This document shows positions 52,016 to 59,636 of a DNA stretch of 64,000 bases, one piece after another. Made by a program: the position numbers and the translations under genes. The notes beneath the pieces were generated by a model. That model was not told the DNA's origin, did no database searches, and saw only the letters and a program-made list of their open reading frames with translations. The stretch spans positions 1 to 64,000 of the forward strand of contig JACKQB010000004.1 of the NCBI GenBank assembly GCA_024233115.1, written 5' to 3'. The DNA is from Akkermansiaceae bacterium. Lineage in GTDB: Bacteria; Verrucomicrobiota; Verrucomicrobiia; Verrucomicrobiales; Akkermansiaceae. How positions within the stretch are numbered: position 1 is the stretch's first letter; each line of letters starts with the position of its first letter.

Positions 52016-52147
52016 TTTTTTATTTGGATAAATAGGGAGTGTGGACACTCTTGTCCACTGCGGAGTGGCTTGGGTTGCTTGCTTGGGCTGCCGAGGGACC
52101 AGCCTTCGCGTGAAGCTATGGCGGGCAGGCAGGAGTGTCCCGCCTCC
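52016..52147. repeat. Junction repeat with GTGGACA-CTCT-TGTCCAC hairpin between cysN and aminotransferase
   Basis: The 132-base gap contains a perfect 7-bp stem (52041-52047 with 52052-52058), then a stretch with ccttcgcgtgaagctatggc and a second partial copy of the hairpin word (ggagtgtcccgcc) at its right end. No gene is seen. It could serve as a weak terminator for the cys operon or be another interspersed junction repeat. Confidence 0.5.
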
Positions 52148-53425
52148 CTAGGCAATCATGCCTGCTGCGACCGTTTCATTGGTCTGGGCATCGATCAGCA
52201 CGAAGGAGCCCGTGATCCGGTTGCGCTTGTAGTTATCGTGAATCAGCGGCGCTGATGTCCGCAGGCTGATCCGGCCGATGTCGTTAAGCTTGAATTCCAG
52301 ATCATGCTCGATTTTGTGCAAGGTGTTGATATTCACCTTGTAATTAACCTCCTTGATGATGGCCTTCACCTCACGCGAGGTGTGGCGCAGGATATATTTT
52401 CCCCTCGGGGCCATGGGCTTGTCGGAGAACCAGCAGATCATGGCATCAATATCCTGTGCCACCCGGGGAGGGTTATTGGATTTCACAATCATGTCCCCCC
52501 TGGAAATATCAATTTCGTCCTCGAGGGTGATCGCCACGGAAAGAGGGCTGAATGCCTCCTCGATTTCCCGGCCATCCATGTGAATGGCTTTGATTCTGGT
52601 GGAAAATCCGGAAGGCTGCACCGTCACCTCGTCACCGGGTTTGAACACCCCGCCTGCAACGCGGCCTGCGTAGCCCCGGAAATCGTGCCATTCATCCGAC
52701 TGCGGGCGGATCACCCACTGCACCGGGAAGCGTGCTTCGACGTGGTTTTCCTGGTTTCCCACGTAGACTGTTTCCAGGTGATAGAGCAGTGACGAACCTT
52801 GATACCAAGGCATGTTTTGCGAGCGATCCACCACATTGTCACCCTTAAGGGCACTTATCGGAATGAAGCTGATGTCGACAAAGCTGTCGAGACGGGAGGC
52901 AAACTGTTTGTAGTCATCGACGATCCGATCGTAAACCTCCTGGGAGTAGTCAACGAGATCCATCTTGTTCACGGCCACCACCACGTGTTGGATACGCAGT
53001 AAACTCGCGATAAACGAATGGCGGCAGGTTTGCTCGATCACCCCCTTGCGGGCATCAACAAGGATGATGGCGAGGTTGGCAGTGGAAGCCCCTGTCACCA
53101 TGTTGCGGGTGTACTGGATATGGCCCGGGGTATCGGCGATGATGAACTTGCGCTTGGGGGTCGCAAAGTAGCGGTATGCCACATCAATCGTAATGCCTTG
53201 TTCGCGCTCCGCCTTGAGACCGTCTGTCAGGAGGGCGAGGTTGACGTTTTCATCACCACGCTGTTTACTGGATTGCTCGACAGCTTCCATCTGGTCATCA
53301 AAGGTATTCTTCGAATCGTAGAGAAGGCGGCCGATGAGAGTGGATTTTCCATCGTCGACGCTGCCTGCGGTGGTGAACCGAAGCAAATCCATGTCGAGGT
53401 ATCCTGATGTATCGTTTGAGCTCAT
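52148..53425 (-). CDS. cysN: Sulfate adenylyltransferase, GTPase subunit 1
   Basis: The GTP-driven subunit of ATP sulfurylase, which with CysD makes adenosine 5'-phosphosulfate. It is an EF-Tu-like GTPase of 425 aa with G1 GSVDDGKST (16-24), G3 DTPGHIQYTRNM and G4 NKMDLVDY; no C-terminal APS kinase domain is fused. It follows cysC and cysD on the minus strand with small gaps. No sulfite or PAPS reductase genes are adjacent, so the product may feed sulfation or assimilation elsewhere. Confidence 0.95.
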   Translation of the reverse strand: MSSNDTSGYLDMDLLRFTTAGSVDDGKSTLIGRLLYDSKNTFDDQMEAVEQSSKQRGDENVNLALLTDGLKAEREQGITIDVAYRYFATPKRKFIIADTPGHIQYTRNMVTGASTANLAIILVDARKGVIEQTCRHSFIASLLRIQHVVVAVNKMDLVDYSQEVYDRIVDDYKQFASRLDSFVDISFIPISALKGDNVVDRSQNMPWYQGSSLLYHLETVYVGNQENHVEARFPVQWVIRPQSDEWHDFRGYAGRVAGGVFKPGDEVTVQPSGFSTRIKAIHMDGREIEEAFSPLSVAITLEDEIDISRGDMIVKSNNPPRVAQDIDAMICWFSDKPMAPRGKYILRHTSREVKAIIKEVNYKVNINTLHKIEHDLEFKLNDIGRISLRTSAPLIHDNYKRNRITGSFVLIDAQTNETVAAGMIA

Positions 53426-53463
53426 GCTGAAAATAATGAAAGTCTGAAGAGTGGGCGCATGTT

Positions 53464-54369
53464 CTAAAAATAGCCTTCTTTTTTGCGGTCCTCCATCGCT
53501 GTTTCGGATCGTTTGTCGTCAGACCGTGTGCCACGTTCGGTCTGGCGGGCGGATGCGACCTCCTGGATGACGGCATCTATATCCGCCGCCGGTGACTCGA
53601 CGGCACCCGTGCAGGTGGCGTCACCAATCGTACGGAAGCGGACGATCCTTTTTTCAACGACCTCATGGTCCTGGACCGTCACGAACTCCGTCACGGCGAG
53701 CAGCGAGCCATTGCGCTCAAAGACCTCGCGCTCGTGTGAGAAATAGAGGTTGGGCAGCTCGATGTTTTCTTTTTTGATGTATTGCCAGACATCCATCTCG
53801 GTCCAGTTAGAGATAGGAAACACGCGGAAGTGTTCGCCGTGGTGTTTACGGCCGTTGAGGATGTTCCAAAGTTCAGGACGTTGGTTTTTCGGGTCCCAGG
53901 TGCCGAAGTCATCACGGTGCGAAAAGAAGCGTTCCTTGGCGCGCGCCTTCTCCTCATCGCGACGGCCACCGCCGAGGGCGGCATCAAACTGGTATTGCTC
54001 GATGCCGTCGAGCAGGGTGACGGTTTGCAGCCCGTTACGGCTTGCGTTGACTCCCTTTTCTTCGGTGACACGGCCATCGTCGATCGATTTCTGCACACTG
54101 GCGACAACCAGCCGGGCACCGATTTTTTCCACAAACTGGTCGCGGAAAACCATCGTCTCAGGGAAATTATGTCCCGTATCCACATGCATCAGGACAAAGG
54201 GGATCTTGGCGGGAGCGAATGCCTTGTAGGCGAGATGCGCCATCACGATGGAATCCTTGCCGCCCGAAAACAACAGGACCGGATTCTCAAACTGTGCGGC
54301 GGTTTCGCGTAGGATGTAAATTGCCTCGGACTCCAGGTGGTCCAGATGGCTCAAGGTGTAGTTCGACAT
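53464..54369 (-). CDS. cysD: Sulfate adenylyltransferase, subunit 2
   Basis: The catalytic ATP pyrophosphatase-type subunit of ATP sulfurylase. The PP-loop LFSGGKDSIVMAHLAYKAF is near residue 35. VDTGHNFPETMVFRD, a DAALGGGRRDEEKARAKER run, and RPELWNILNGR with PISNWTEMDVW complete the family pattern. Length 301 aa is standard. It is between cysC and cysN. Confidence 0.96.
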   Translation of the reverse strand: MSNYTLSHLDHLESEAIYILRETAAQFENPVLLFSGGKDSIVMAHLAYKAFAPAKIPFVLMHVDTGHNFPETMVFRDQFVEKIGARLVVASVQKSIDDGRVTEEKGVNASRNGLQTVTLLDGIEQYQFDAALGGGRRDEEKARAKERFFSHRDDFGTWDPKNQRPELWNILNGRKHHGEHFRVFPISNWTEMDVWQYIKKENIELPNLYFSHEREVFERNGSLLAVTEFVTVQDHEVVEKRIVRFRTIGDATCTGAVESPAADIDAVIQEVASARQTERGTRSDDKRSETAMEDRKKEGYF

Positions 54370-54381
54370 GGCAATAAATGG

Positions 54382-54984
54382 TTAGACGGAAATCCTGTCC
54401 CTGACGGCTTCAAGCAGTACAAAAACGCTGTCCTCGACAGACTGGTCTTCGGTCTCAATCACCAGATCAGGTGAGGTGGGCTCTTCGAAGGCGCTGTCCT
54501 TACCGGTGAAGTTGGCAATCTCACCGATGGCCGCTTTAGCGTAGAGTCCCTTCACATCGCGCTGTTCACAGACATCATAGCTGGCCTTCACAAAGACCTC
54601 GAAGTAATCATCGCCGATGATATCCCGGGCCAGATCGCGCAACTCATGGCGCGGTGTGATCACGGAAACCAGGGTAACAATTCCCTGCTCGGCGAAGATC
54701 TTCGCCACATTGGCAGCGCGGCGGATGTTCTCACGCCGGTCATCGTCGGAAAACCCAAGGTGCTTGTTCAGACCGGTGCGCAGGTTGTCGCCGTCGAGGA
54801 TCGTGGTCATCCGGCCCTGCTTGTGCAGCACTTTTTCCGCCGCAATGGCGATGGTTGACTTGCCCGAGCCGGAGATACCATACAGCCAGACCACCAGACC
54901 CTTTTGACCAAGGAGCGTCTCTTTGCACTCCCGGGATATCTGCCGGTCGAATTCCGGATGGATGTTGTTTTCTGATCTTTTCAT
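54382..54984 (-). CDS. cysC: Adenylylsulfate kinase
   Basis: Phosphorylates APS to PAPS. The 200-aa sequence has the P-loop GISGSGKST (36-44), LDGDNLRTGLNKHLGFSDDD (substrate region), RRAANVAKIFAEQGIVTLVS and VKASYDVCEQRDVKGLYAKA. It is the first gene of cysC-cysD-cysN. A candidate promoter and operator lie 115-165 bases upstream. Confidence 0.96.
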   Translation of the reverse strand: MKRSENNIHPEFDRQISRECKETLLGQKGLVVWLYGISGSGKSTIAIAAEKVLHKQGRMTTILDGDNLRTGLNKHLGFSDDDRRENIRRAANVAKIFAEQGIVTLVSVITPRHELRDLARDIIGDDYFEVFVKASYDVCEQRDVKGLYAKAAIGEIANFTGKDSAFEEPTSPDLVIETEDQSVEDSVFVLLEAVRDRISV

Positions 54985-55097
54985 AATCTCGTGTTATTGA
55001 AGCTTCAATGGCAAAAGTTTTAAAGCCGATGACCGCCAATGCCCGGCTGCGCGGAGGGGACATGCATCAGTGCAGCAACAGACGCAAGGGAAAAATC

Positions 55098-55123
55098 ATT
55101 GCTAAGTTTATCAACTTAGTAAT
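55098..55123. promoter_or_regulatory. Palindromic candidate operator at the cysC promoter
   Basis: ATTGCTAAGTT-TATC-AACTTAGTAAT: arms of 11 bases match at 10 positions, including a perfect 7+7 core (55102-55108 with 55113-55119). It begins at the -10 element and covers the predicted transcription start, a location suited to repression. The regulator is unknown; the shape would suit a dimeric factor such as an Rrf2-type or CymR-like sulfur regulator, which is inference. Confidence 0.55.
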
Positions 55124-55150
55124 GTATAGCCGCTGATCCGCATGAAACAA
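55123..55150 (-). promoter_or_regulatory. Candidate sigma-70-type promoter for cysC-cysD-cysN
   Basis: On the minus strand TTGTTT (55145-55150) and TATACA (55123-55128) are separated by 16 bases. Each fits the -35/-10 consensus at four or five of six positions. It is the best such pair in the gap upstream of cysC. Confidence 0.5.
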
Positions 55151-55267
55151 GGATCGAAGGGTGAAAAAAAATTGTCCGGTCACGCTACCGCCCTTGGTCG
55201 ATCAGCCAATTTTTGACCAAAACCATGCAATCACAGGATAAAAAGTATAAGCCACGGTGCATGTACG

Positions 55268-55314
55268 GTAAAAACCCCATCACTGGCTGCTGAGAACAGA
55301 CCATAGAATGGGGT
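55268..55314 (-). terminator. Candidate rho-independent terminator after sufD
   Basis: On the minus strand ACCCCAT (55308-55314) can pair with ATGGGGT (55274-55280), and the stem runs straight into TTTTT (to 55268-55273). The loop is long (27 bases) but contains further short pairings. It lies 60 bases after the sufD stop. Confidence 0.5.
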
Positions 55315-55373
55315 GTTTGTTCAATAAAAAATGAACAAATTAATGTTGCCAAAACAAAGTTTGCAGGAGCGGT

Positions 55374-56588
55374 TTATCGAATCGTCGCGAATTTACGGTC
55401 GATCGCCTCGACAACAGCCTCTTCCAGCCGTTCGTTGCGCAGACGTTCGACGGCCTCGACGGAGAATCCGTTGGCGATCAGTCGGCGTGCCTTGCGTGGT
55501 GGAATACCCCTTGCGCAGAGATAGAATATCTCATCGTCACTGATACTGGAAGAAGTGCTGCCGTGTGAGCATTTCACCTGGTCGGCGTTGATCTCCAGAC
55601 CGGGCATTGAGTTTGCTTCAGCGGTATCCTCCATCATCAGGTTCCGGCAGGTCTGGTAGGCGTCGGTGTAATGCGCCCCCTCGTCAACGAGGATGAGGCC
55701 GGAGAAAACGGTGCGGGAGGTGCCGTAAAGGGTGTTTTTATAGAGCAGGTCGCTGTTCGTGCGCGGCGCGGCGTGGTGCTGGTAGGTGCGCTGGTCGTAT
55801 TGCTGGGTTCCACAGGGAATCGAGCATGACAGCATATCCGAGTGGGCACCTTCACCGTCCATGAGGCTGATCGCCTCGTTACGCGCCCACTGGGCACCGG
55901 TGTTGAGGGTAAACGCAACAGCATGGGCATCGCGACCCACCTGGGTGGCATTCACCTGGATCATCCGACTGCTCAGGTTGAGTTCCTGGATGGCGCAGTA
56001 GCTCAGCTTGGAGCCGTCGCCGGCGATGAGGTCGTTGACGGCGATACAGAGGCCGGTGTCGTCTTCGTTGGCGCTGGTAAAGCGGTCGAGCACGCTGACC
56101 TCGGCGTTTTTGCCGGTGATGATCAAGGTGTGGGGGAAGGCTGTTTTGTTAGAACCGGAAATGACATGGCTCACCTCGATGGGTTTTTCGACCCGGACAC
56201 CATCGGGGACGTAGACAAAGAGGCCGCTTTTCACATTTGCTTTGTGCAGTGTTGTGTACTTGACCGAGCCAAGCCGGGTTTCACGTTTCATGAAGTGTTC
56301 CTTCACAAGGTCTCCGTGCTCCAGGAGCGCCTGTTCAAATGGAAGGCAAATCACACCTTCAGGCAGTTTGGGGATCGAGTAGCTGATTTCACTTTTCTCC
56401 TCCGGGGTGAAGTCATCGAAGTCGAGTTGTTTGAGATTTCCGAATCTCCAGTTTTCGTCCCTCCGGGTGGGCATCGGGATGTCCTGGTATTCCTTGAGAG
56501 CTGATTGTTGCAGGTCTGCAAACCAGGCTGGGACTGGCGCGGATGGTATTTGTGATTTGTTATTCGTGATTTGTGAGTGCGTGGTCAT
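55374..56588 (-). CDS. sufD: Fe-S cluster assembly protein SufD
   Basis: A component of the SufBCD scaffold complex. The conserved C-terminal core is clear: DQVKCSHGSTSSSISDDEIFYLCARGIPPRKARRLI, here spanning about the last 75 residues (including the invariant KCSHG). ATG 56588 (MTTHSQITNN) gives 404 aa; the open frame to 56735 runs through a gene fragment in another frame and is not credible. The first about 15 residues (TTHSQITNNKSQIPS) are encoded by ATTTGTGATT-type repeat DNA, and the conserved part starts at PAWFADLQQ. It is last in the fur-sufC-sufB-sufD order; sufS and sufU are not adjacent. Confidence 0.93.
   Translation of the reverse strand: MTTHSQITNNKSQIPSAPVPAWFADLQQSALKEYQDIPMPTRRDENWRFGNLKQLDFDDFTPEEKSEISYSIPKLPEGVICLPFEQALLEHGDLVKEHFMKRETRLGSVKYTTLHKANVKSGLFVYVPDGVRVEKPIEVSHVISGSNKTAFPHTLIITGKNAEVSVLDRFTSANEDDTGLCIAVNDLIAGDGSKLSYCAIQELNLSSRMIQVNATQVGRDAHAVAFTLNTGAQWARNEAISLMDGEGAHSDMLSCSIPCGTQQYDQRTYQHHAAPRTNSDLLYKNTLYGTSRTVFSGLILVDEGAHYTDAYQTCRNLMMEDTAEANSMPGLEINADQVKCSHGSTSSSISDDEIFYLCARGIPPRKARRLIANGFSVEAVERLRNERLEEAVVEAIDRKFATIR
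56549..56580. repeat. ATTTGTGATT-type repeat (copy 1, inside sufD 5' end)
   Basis: The plus strand reads tatttgtgatttgttattcg then tgatttgtgag, a text-like repeat of one 7-9 base word. It encodes the first residues of SufD. Further copies are at 56764-56790 and 58997-59040, all at gene edges of the suf operon. Confidence 0.7.
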
Positions 56589-56601
56589 GGACGTAAAATT
56601 G

Positions 56602-56751
56602 TTAGTAAAGGCTATTGGAATTGGGTACCTTGGTGAGGTGATTGTTGAAGATGTGCTGCCCAGGCTTACTCCGCACAAAGTCGTCAACAAGCTCGGCAAG
56701 GCGCACAGCATCCTGCCAAACTGGAACTTCTTCAAAGCTATCGTAAGTCAT
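56602..56751 (-). pseudogene. Fragment of a four-helix-bundle (23S rRNA-intervening-type) protein gene
   Basis: A 49-codon frame on the minus strand, ATG 56751 to TAA 56602, between sufB and sufD. It opens MTYDSFEEVPVWQDAVRLAE, the N-terminal helix signature (FEELxVWQxAxxL) of the small four-helix-bundle family of about 115-125 aa first known from 23S rRNA intervening sequences. After about residue 28 the match is lost (SKPGQHIFNNHL) and the frame stops, so it is truncated. It is bracketed by ATTTGTGATT-type repeats at 56549-56580 and 56764-56790. Confidence 0.6.
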
Positions 56752-56763
56752 CGCTGCAGAGCA

Positions 56764-56790
56764 TCACAAATTACAAATCACGCATCACCA
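56764..56790. repeat. ATTTGTGATT-type repeat (copy 2)
   Basis: The plus strand reads cacaaattacaaatcacgca, the reverse orientation of copy 1. It lies between the sufB stop and the four-helix-bundle fragment, so the fragment is flanked by inverted copies of the word. Confidence 0.65.
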
Positions 56791-56800
56791 ATGCGTTGGA

Positions 56801-58231
56801 CTAACCAACGCTGCCTTCCATTTCCAGATCAATGAGGCGTTTGAGTTCGACGCTGTATTCCATCGGGAACTCGCGGACGAGGTCGTTGATGAAGCCGTTG
56901 ACGGCGAGGCTCATGGCGTGGGCTTCATCGATACCGCGCTGCTGCATGTAGAAGAGCATTTCCTCGCTGACCTGGCTGACGCTGGCCTCGTGTTGGGTGA
57001 CGTGCTGGTTACCGCGGACGGTGATCGCCGGGTAGGTATCCGTCTGGCTGTTTGAGTTGATCAGCAGGGCGTCACACTCGGTGTTGTTTTTACAACCTTT
57101 GAGGTTTTTAGGAATATGCACCTGGCCGCGGTAAGTCGAGCGACCCTCGCCAACGGAGATCGATTTGGAGATCACGTTCGAGGTGGTGTTATTGGCGGCG
57201 TGGATCATCTTGGCGCCGGTGTCCTGGTGCTGGCCGGTGTTGGCCAGGGCGATCGAGATGACTTCGCCACGGGCACGTTCGCCTTTCATGACCACCCCGG
57301 GGTACTTCATGGTTAGGCGCGAGCCGATGTTACAGTCGATCCAGCGCACCTCGGCGTCCTCGTGGGCGAGGCCGCGTTTGGTGACGAGGTTAAAGACGTT
57401 GGAACTCCAGTTTTGCACGGTGACATACTGGATCTTGGCACCCTTCATGGCAACGAGTTCGACGACCGCCGAGTGCAGGGTGGCGGTCTCGAATTTTGGT
57501 GCCGTGCAGCCTTCCATGTACATCACCTCGGCTCCTTCGTCGGCAATGATCAGGGTTCTTTCAAACTGGCCGAAGTTCTCCGAGTTGATGCGGAAGTAGG
57601 CTTGCAGCGGGTGTTTTACCTTCAGCCCCTTGGGGATATAGATAAAGGAGCCACCGGAGAAAACGGCGCTGTTGAGGGCGGAGAACTTGTTGTCACCCGT
57701 GGGGATCACCTTGCCGAACCAAGGCCGGAATACCTCCTCATGCTCCTTGAGTCCCTCGGTGGAGTTGACAAAGATCACACCGTCTTTTTCCAGCTCCTCC
57801 TTCACGTTGGAGTACGCCGCTTCAGAGTCATACTGGGCTTCCACACCGGCGAGGAACGCACGCTCCTGCTCGGGAACCCCGAGACGCTCAAAGGTTTCCA
57901 ACACCTCGGGAGGAACTTCGTCCCAGCTGCGCTTAGGCTTCTGACCATCGGAGAGGTAGTAGCGGATTTTATCAAAATCAATGTTCTCCAGGTCCTTGGT
58001 CGCCCAGTGGGTTGGCATCGGCTTTTCGAGAAAGGTCTTCAAACCGTGGTGACGAAACGCACGCACCCAGTCGGGATCGTCTTTGACGTCACTGATGTAG
58101 TCGACAGTCGCAGAACTCAGTCCGGTCCCCGCGTCAAACTTGTGGTTTTCCGGAAAATGGAAGTCACCCTTGCTGCGATCGATATCAATCGCATTCCGGG
58201 TTTCCCTGTCTATGGTTGCTTGTTGGCTCAT
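56801..58231 (-). CDS. sufB: Fe-S cluster assembly protein SufB
   Basis: A scaffold subunit of the SufBCD complex. The 476-aa protein has the SufB landmarks VIFVNSTEGLKEHEEVFRPW, YIPKGLKVKHPLQAYFRINS, RTLIIADEGAEVMYMEGC, and the C-terminal core ECDALLINSNSQTDTYP with EASVSQVSEEMLFYMQQRGI. It starts 12 bases after sufC and is well conserved along its length. The 212-base gap after it, before sufD, holds repeats and a gene fragment. Confidence 0.97.
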   Translation of the reverse strand: MSQQATIDRETRNAIDIDRSKGDFHFPENHKFDAGTGLSSATVDYISDVKDDPDWVRAFRHHGLKTFLEKPMPTHWATKDLENIDFDKIRYYLSDGQKPKRSWDEVPPEVLETFERLGVPEQERAFLAGVEAQYDSEAAYSNVKEELEKDGVIFVNSTEGLKEHEEVFRPWFGKVIPTGDNKFSALNSAVFSGGSFIYIPKGLKVKHPLQAYFRINSENFGQFERTLIIADEGAEVMYMEGCTAPKFETATLHSAVVELVAMKGAKIQYVTVQNWSSNVFNLVTKRGLAHEDAEVRWIDCNIGSRLTMKYPGVVMKGERARGEVISIALANTGQHQDTGAKMIHAANNTTSNVISKSISVGEGRSTYRGQVHIPKNLKGCKNNTECDALLINSNSQTDTYPAITVRGNQHVTQHEASVSQVSEEMLFYMQQRGIDEAHAMSLAVNGFINDLVREFPMEYSVELKRLIDLEMEGSVG

Positions 58232-58243
58232 ATCAGTAATGGG

Positions 58244-58999
58244 TTAGGCGTTTACCAGGCCTTCTTCCTTCAGGAAGTCGTAGCCGCCCTCTTCCAATTC
58301 CAGGGCAAGCTCCTTGCCACCGGATTTTACGATCTGCCCGTCGGACATGACATGGACGTAGTCGGGCTCGATGTAGTCGAGCAGACGCTGGTAGTGGGTG
58401 ATCACGAGGAAGCCACGCTCAGGGGAACGCATTGCATTCACCCCCTTGGCCACGACCTTGAGGGCATCGATATCGAGGCCGGAATCGGTTTCATCGAGGA
58501 TGCAGTACTTGGGTTCTAGCATCATCATCTGGAGAATTTCGTTGCGCTTTTTCTCCCCCCCGGAGAAGCCCTCGTTGACCGCACGGGCGGTGAACTTGCG
58601 GTCCATTTCAAGAACGTCCATTTTTGAATAGAGATTCTTGTAGTAAGCGACGGCATCGATCTCCTCACCCTCGGGAAGGCGGGCCTGGAGGGCGGCACGG
58701 ATGAAGTTGGCATTGGAGACACCGGGAACTTCGGCCGGATACTGGAAGGCGAGAAACACACCCTCACGGCTGCGCTCATCGACGTCCATGTCGAGCAGGT
58801 TTTCGCCGTCCATGGTGACAGACCCGGATTGCACCGAGTAGTCGTCATGTCCGGCAATGACCTTGGAGAGGGTGGATTTGCCGGACCCGTTAGGTCCCAT
58901 GATGGCATGGATTTCACCTTTGGGGATTTCCAGGTTGAGTCCCTTCAGGATGGGCGTGTCTTCTACGTTGGCGTACAGGTCTTTGATAACTAGGCTCAT
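58244..58999 (-). CDS. sufC: Fe-S cluster assembly ATPase SufC
   Basis: The ABC-type ATPase of the Suf complex, 251 aa. Walker A is GPNGSGKST, the signature is FSGGEKKRNEILQMM, Walker B is CILDETDSGLDIDA (the LDETDSGLDID run is characteristic of SufC), and the switch His is in VITHYQRLLDYI. It follows the Fur-family gene by about 33 bases of ATTTGTGATT-type repeat. Confidence 0.97.
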   Translation of the reverse strand: MSLVIKDLYANVEDTPILKGLNLEIPKGEIHAIMGPNGSGKSTLSKVIAGHDDYSVQSGSVTMDGENLLDMDVDERSREGVFLAFQYPAEVPGVSNANFIRAALQARLPEGEEIDAVAYYKNLYSKMDVLEMDRKFTARAVNEGFSGGEKKRNEILQMMMLEPKYCILDETDSGLDIDALKVVAKGVNAMRSPERGFLVITHYQRLLDYIEPDYVHVMSDGQIVKSGGKELALELEEGGYDFLKEEGLVNA

Positions 59000-59040
59000 A
59001 ACGATTTGTAATTAATGATTTGTGATTCTTGATTAGTGAT
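58997..59040. repeat. ATTTGTGATT-type repeat (copy 3, fur-sufC junction)
   Basis: The plus strand reads aacgatttgtaattaatgat then ttgtgattcttgattagtga, filling the gap between fur and sufC and touching the sufC start codon and the fur stop region. It is the same word family as at 56549 and 56764. Confidence 0.7.
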
Positions 59041-59464
59041 TGGAAAGTGTACCCCGGAGGGTGATCTCGAGATTCTCGATCCGGGCACCTTCGGGAAGGT
59101 CGAGCAGATCGGAAAGTTTGGCTCCCTTTTTGAGCGGGACATCGATGATGGCACCGGTCTCCTCATCGTGAAAATGGCCATGCTCAGTGAGGTTCGGGCA
59201 ATAGCGTGACGATTCGCGCTCAAAATTAACCTGTCGGACGGCACCGTGCTGGACGAGTGCCTCCAGGCAATTATAGACGGTTGCAAGGGAAATCCCGGGC
59301 ATGTTGAACTTCGCCCGCTCGTAGACTTCGCCTGCTGTCGGGTGGTCGCGATGCCCCATAAGGACCTTGTAGACCTCACAGCGCTGACGCGTCATGCGCA
59401 AACCCTTGATTTTGGGATTGTTCATGTGATCGCAGTCAGTATGCTCTGTAACCTTGCTTTCCAT
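59033..59464 (-). CDS. Fur-family transcriptional regulator
   Basis: A 143-aa winged-helix metalloregulator, likely controlling the downstream sufCBD genes and itself. GLRMTRQRCEVYKVLM begins the DNA-binding domain and ISLATVYNCLEALVQHG is the recognition helix (S.ATVYR-type). The metal/dimer domain has CPNLTEHGHFHDEETGAIID. The usual structural zinc CxxC is absent there (EETG in its place) and there is no C-terminal CxxC, so metal binding differs from standard Fur. ATG 59464 is used; a shorter start at the next Met (MNNPKIKGLR) is possible. Whether it senses iron or peroxide cannot be told. Confidence 0.88.
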   Translation of the reverse strand: MESKVTEHTDCDHMNNPKIKGLRMTRQRCEVYKVLMGHRDHPTAGEVYERAKFNMPGISLATVYNCLEALVQHGAVRQVNFERESSRYCPNLTEHGHFHDEETGAIIDVPLKKGAKLSDLLDLPEGARIENLEITLRGTLSNH

Positions 59465-59525
59465 CGGTAACCCGGCCTTAATCCGCCCGGGAGGAAAAAC
59501 TAGCCCGGATTTTCAGGCTGACAAG

Positions 59526-59554
59526 TCTAAATTTAGAATGATTCTAATGTGCAA
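59526..59554 (-). promoter_or_regulatory. Fur/PerR-type box between -35 and -10 of the fur-suf promoter
   Basis: TTAGAAT-G-ATTCTAA (59533-59547) is a perfect 7-1-7 inverted repeat, the arrangement of Fur and PerR operators. On the minus strand it lies exactly between a candidate -35 TTGCAC (59549-59554) and a weak -10 TTTAGA (59526-59531) with 17-base spacing. Binding there would block transcription of fur and the suf genes. It is also about 90 bases upstream of the divergent hexosaminidase gene. Confidence 0.75.
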
Positions 59555-59636
59555 TAGAAATCGACTGAAAACCTGGGCTTGTCGGGCCGTATTACCGCTT
59601 GGTTGACTCATTGCAATCCGGAAAACACTCCATCAC

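Larger units (their letters stand above)
54985..55373. other. 389-base gene-free region between suf and cys operons
   Basis: There is no coding frame of substance. In transcription order (high to low coordinates) it contains a candidate sufD terminator (55268-55314), a small GTTCA...TGAAC stem (55319-55336), the candidate cysC promoter (55123-55150) with an overlapping palindrome (55098-55123), and an untranslated leader of about 115 bases before cysC in which no known riboswitch was recognised. Confidence 0.6.

Noticed and set aside
57362..58519. 385-codon open frame on the plus strand
   Set aside because: It lies antisense to sufB and sufC, which are unmistakable. The frame is long only because of the codon bias of those genes and has no recognisable domain.
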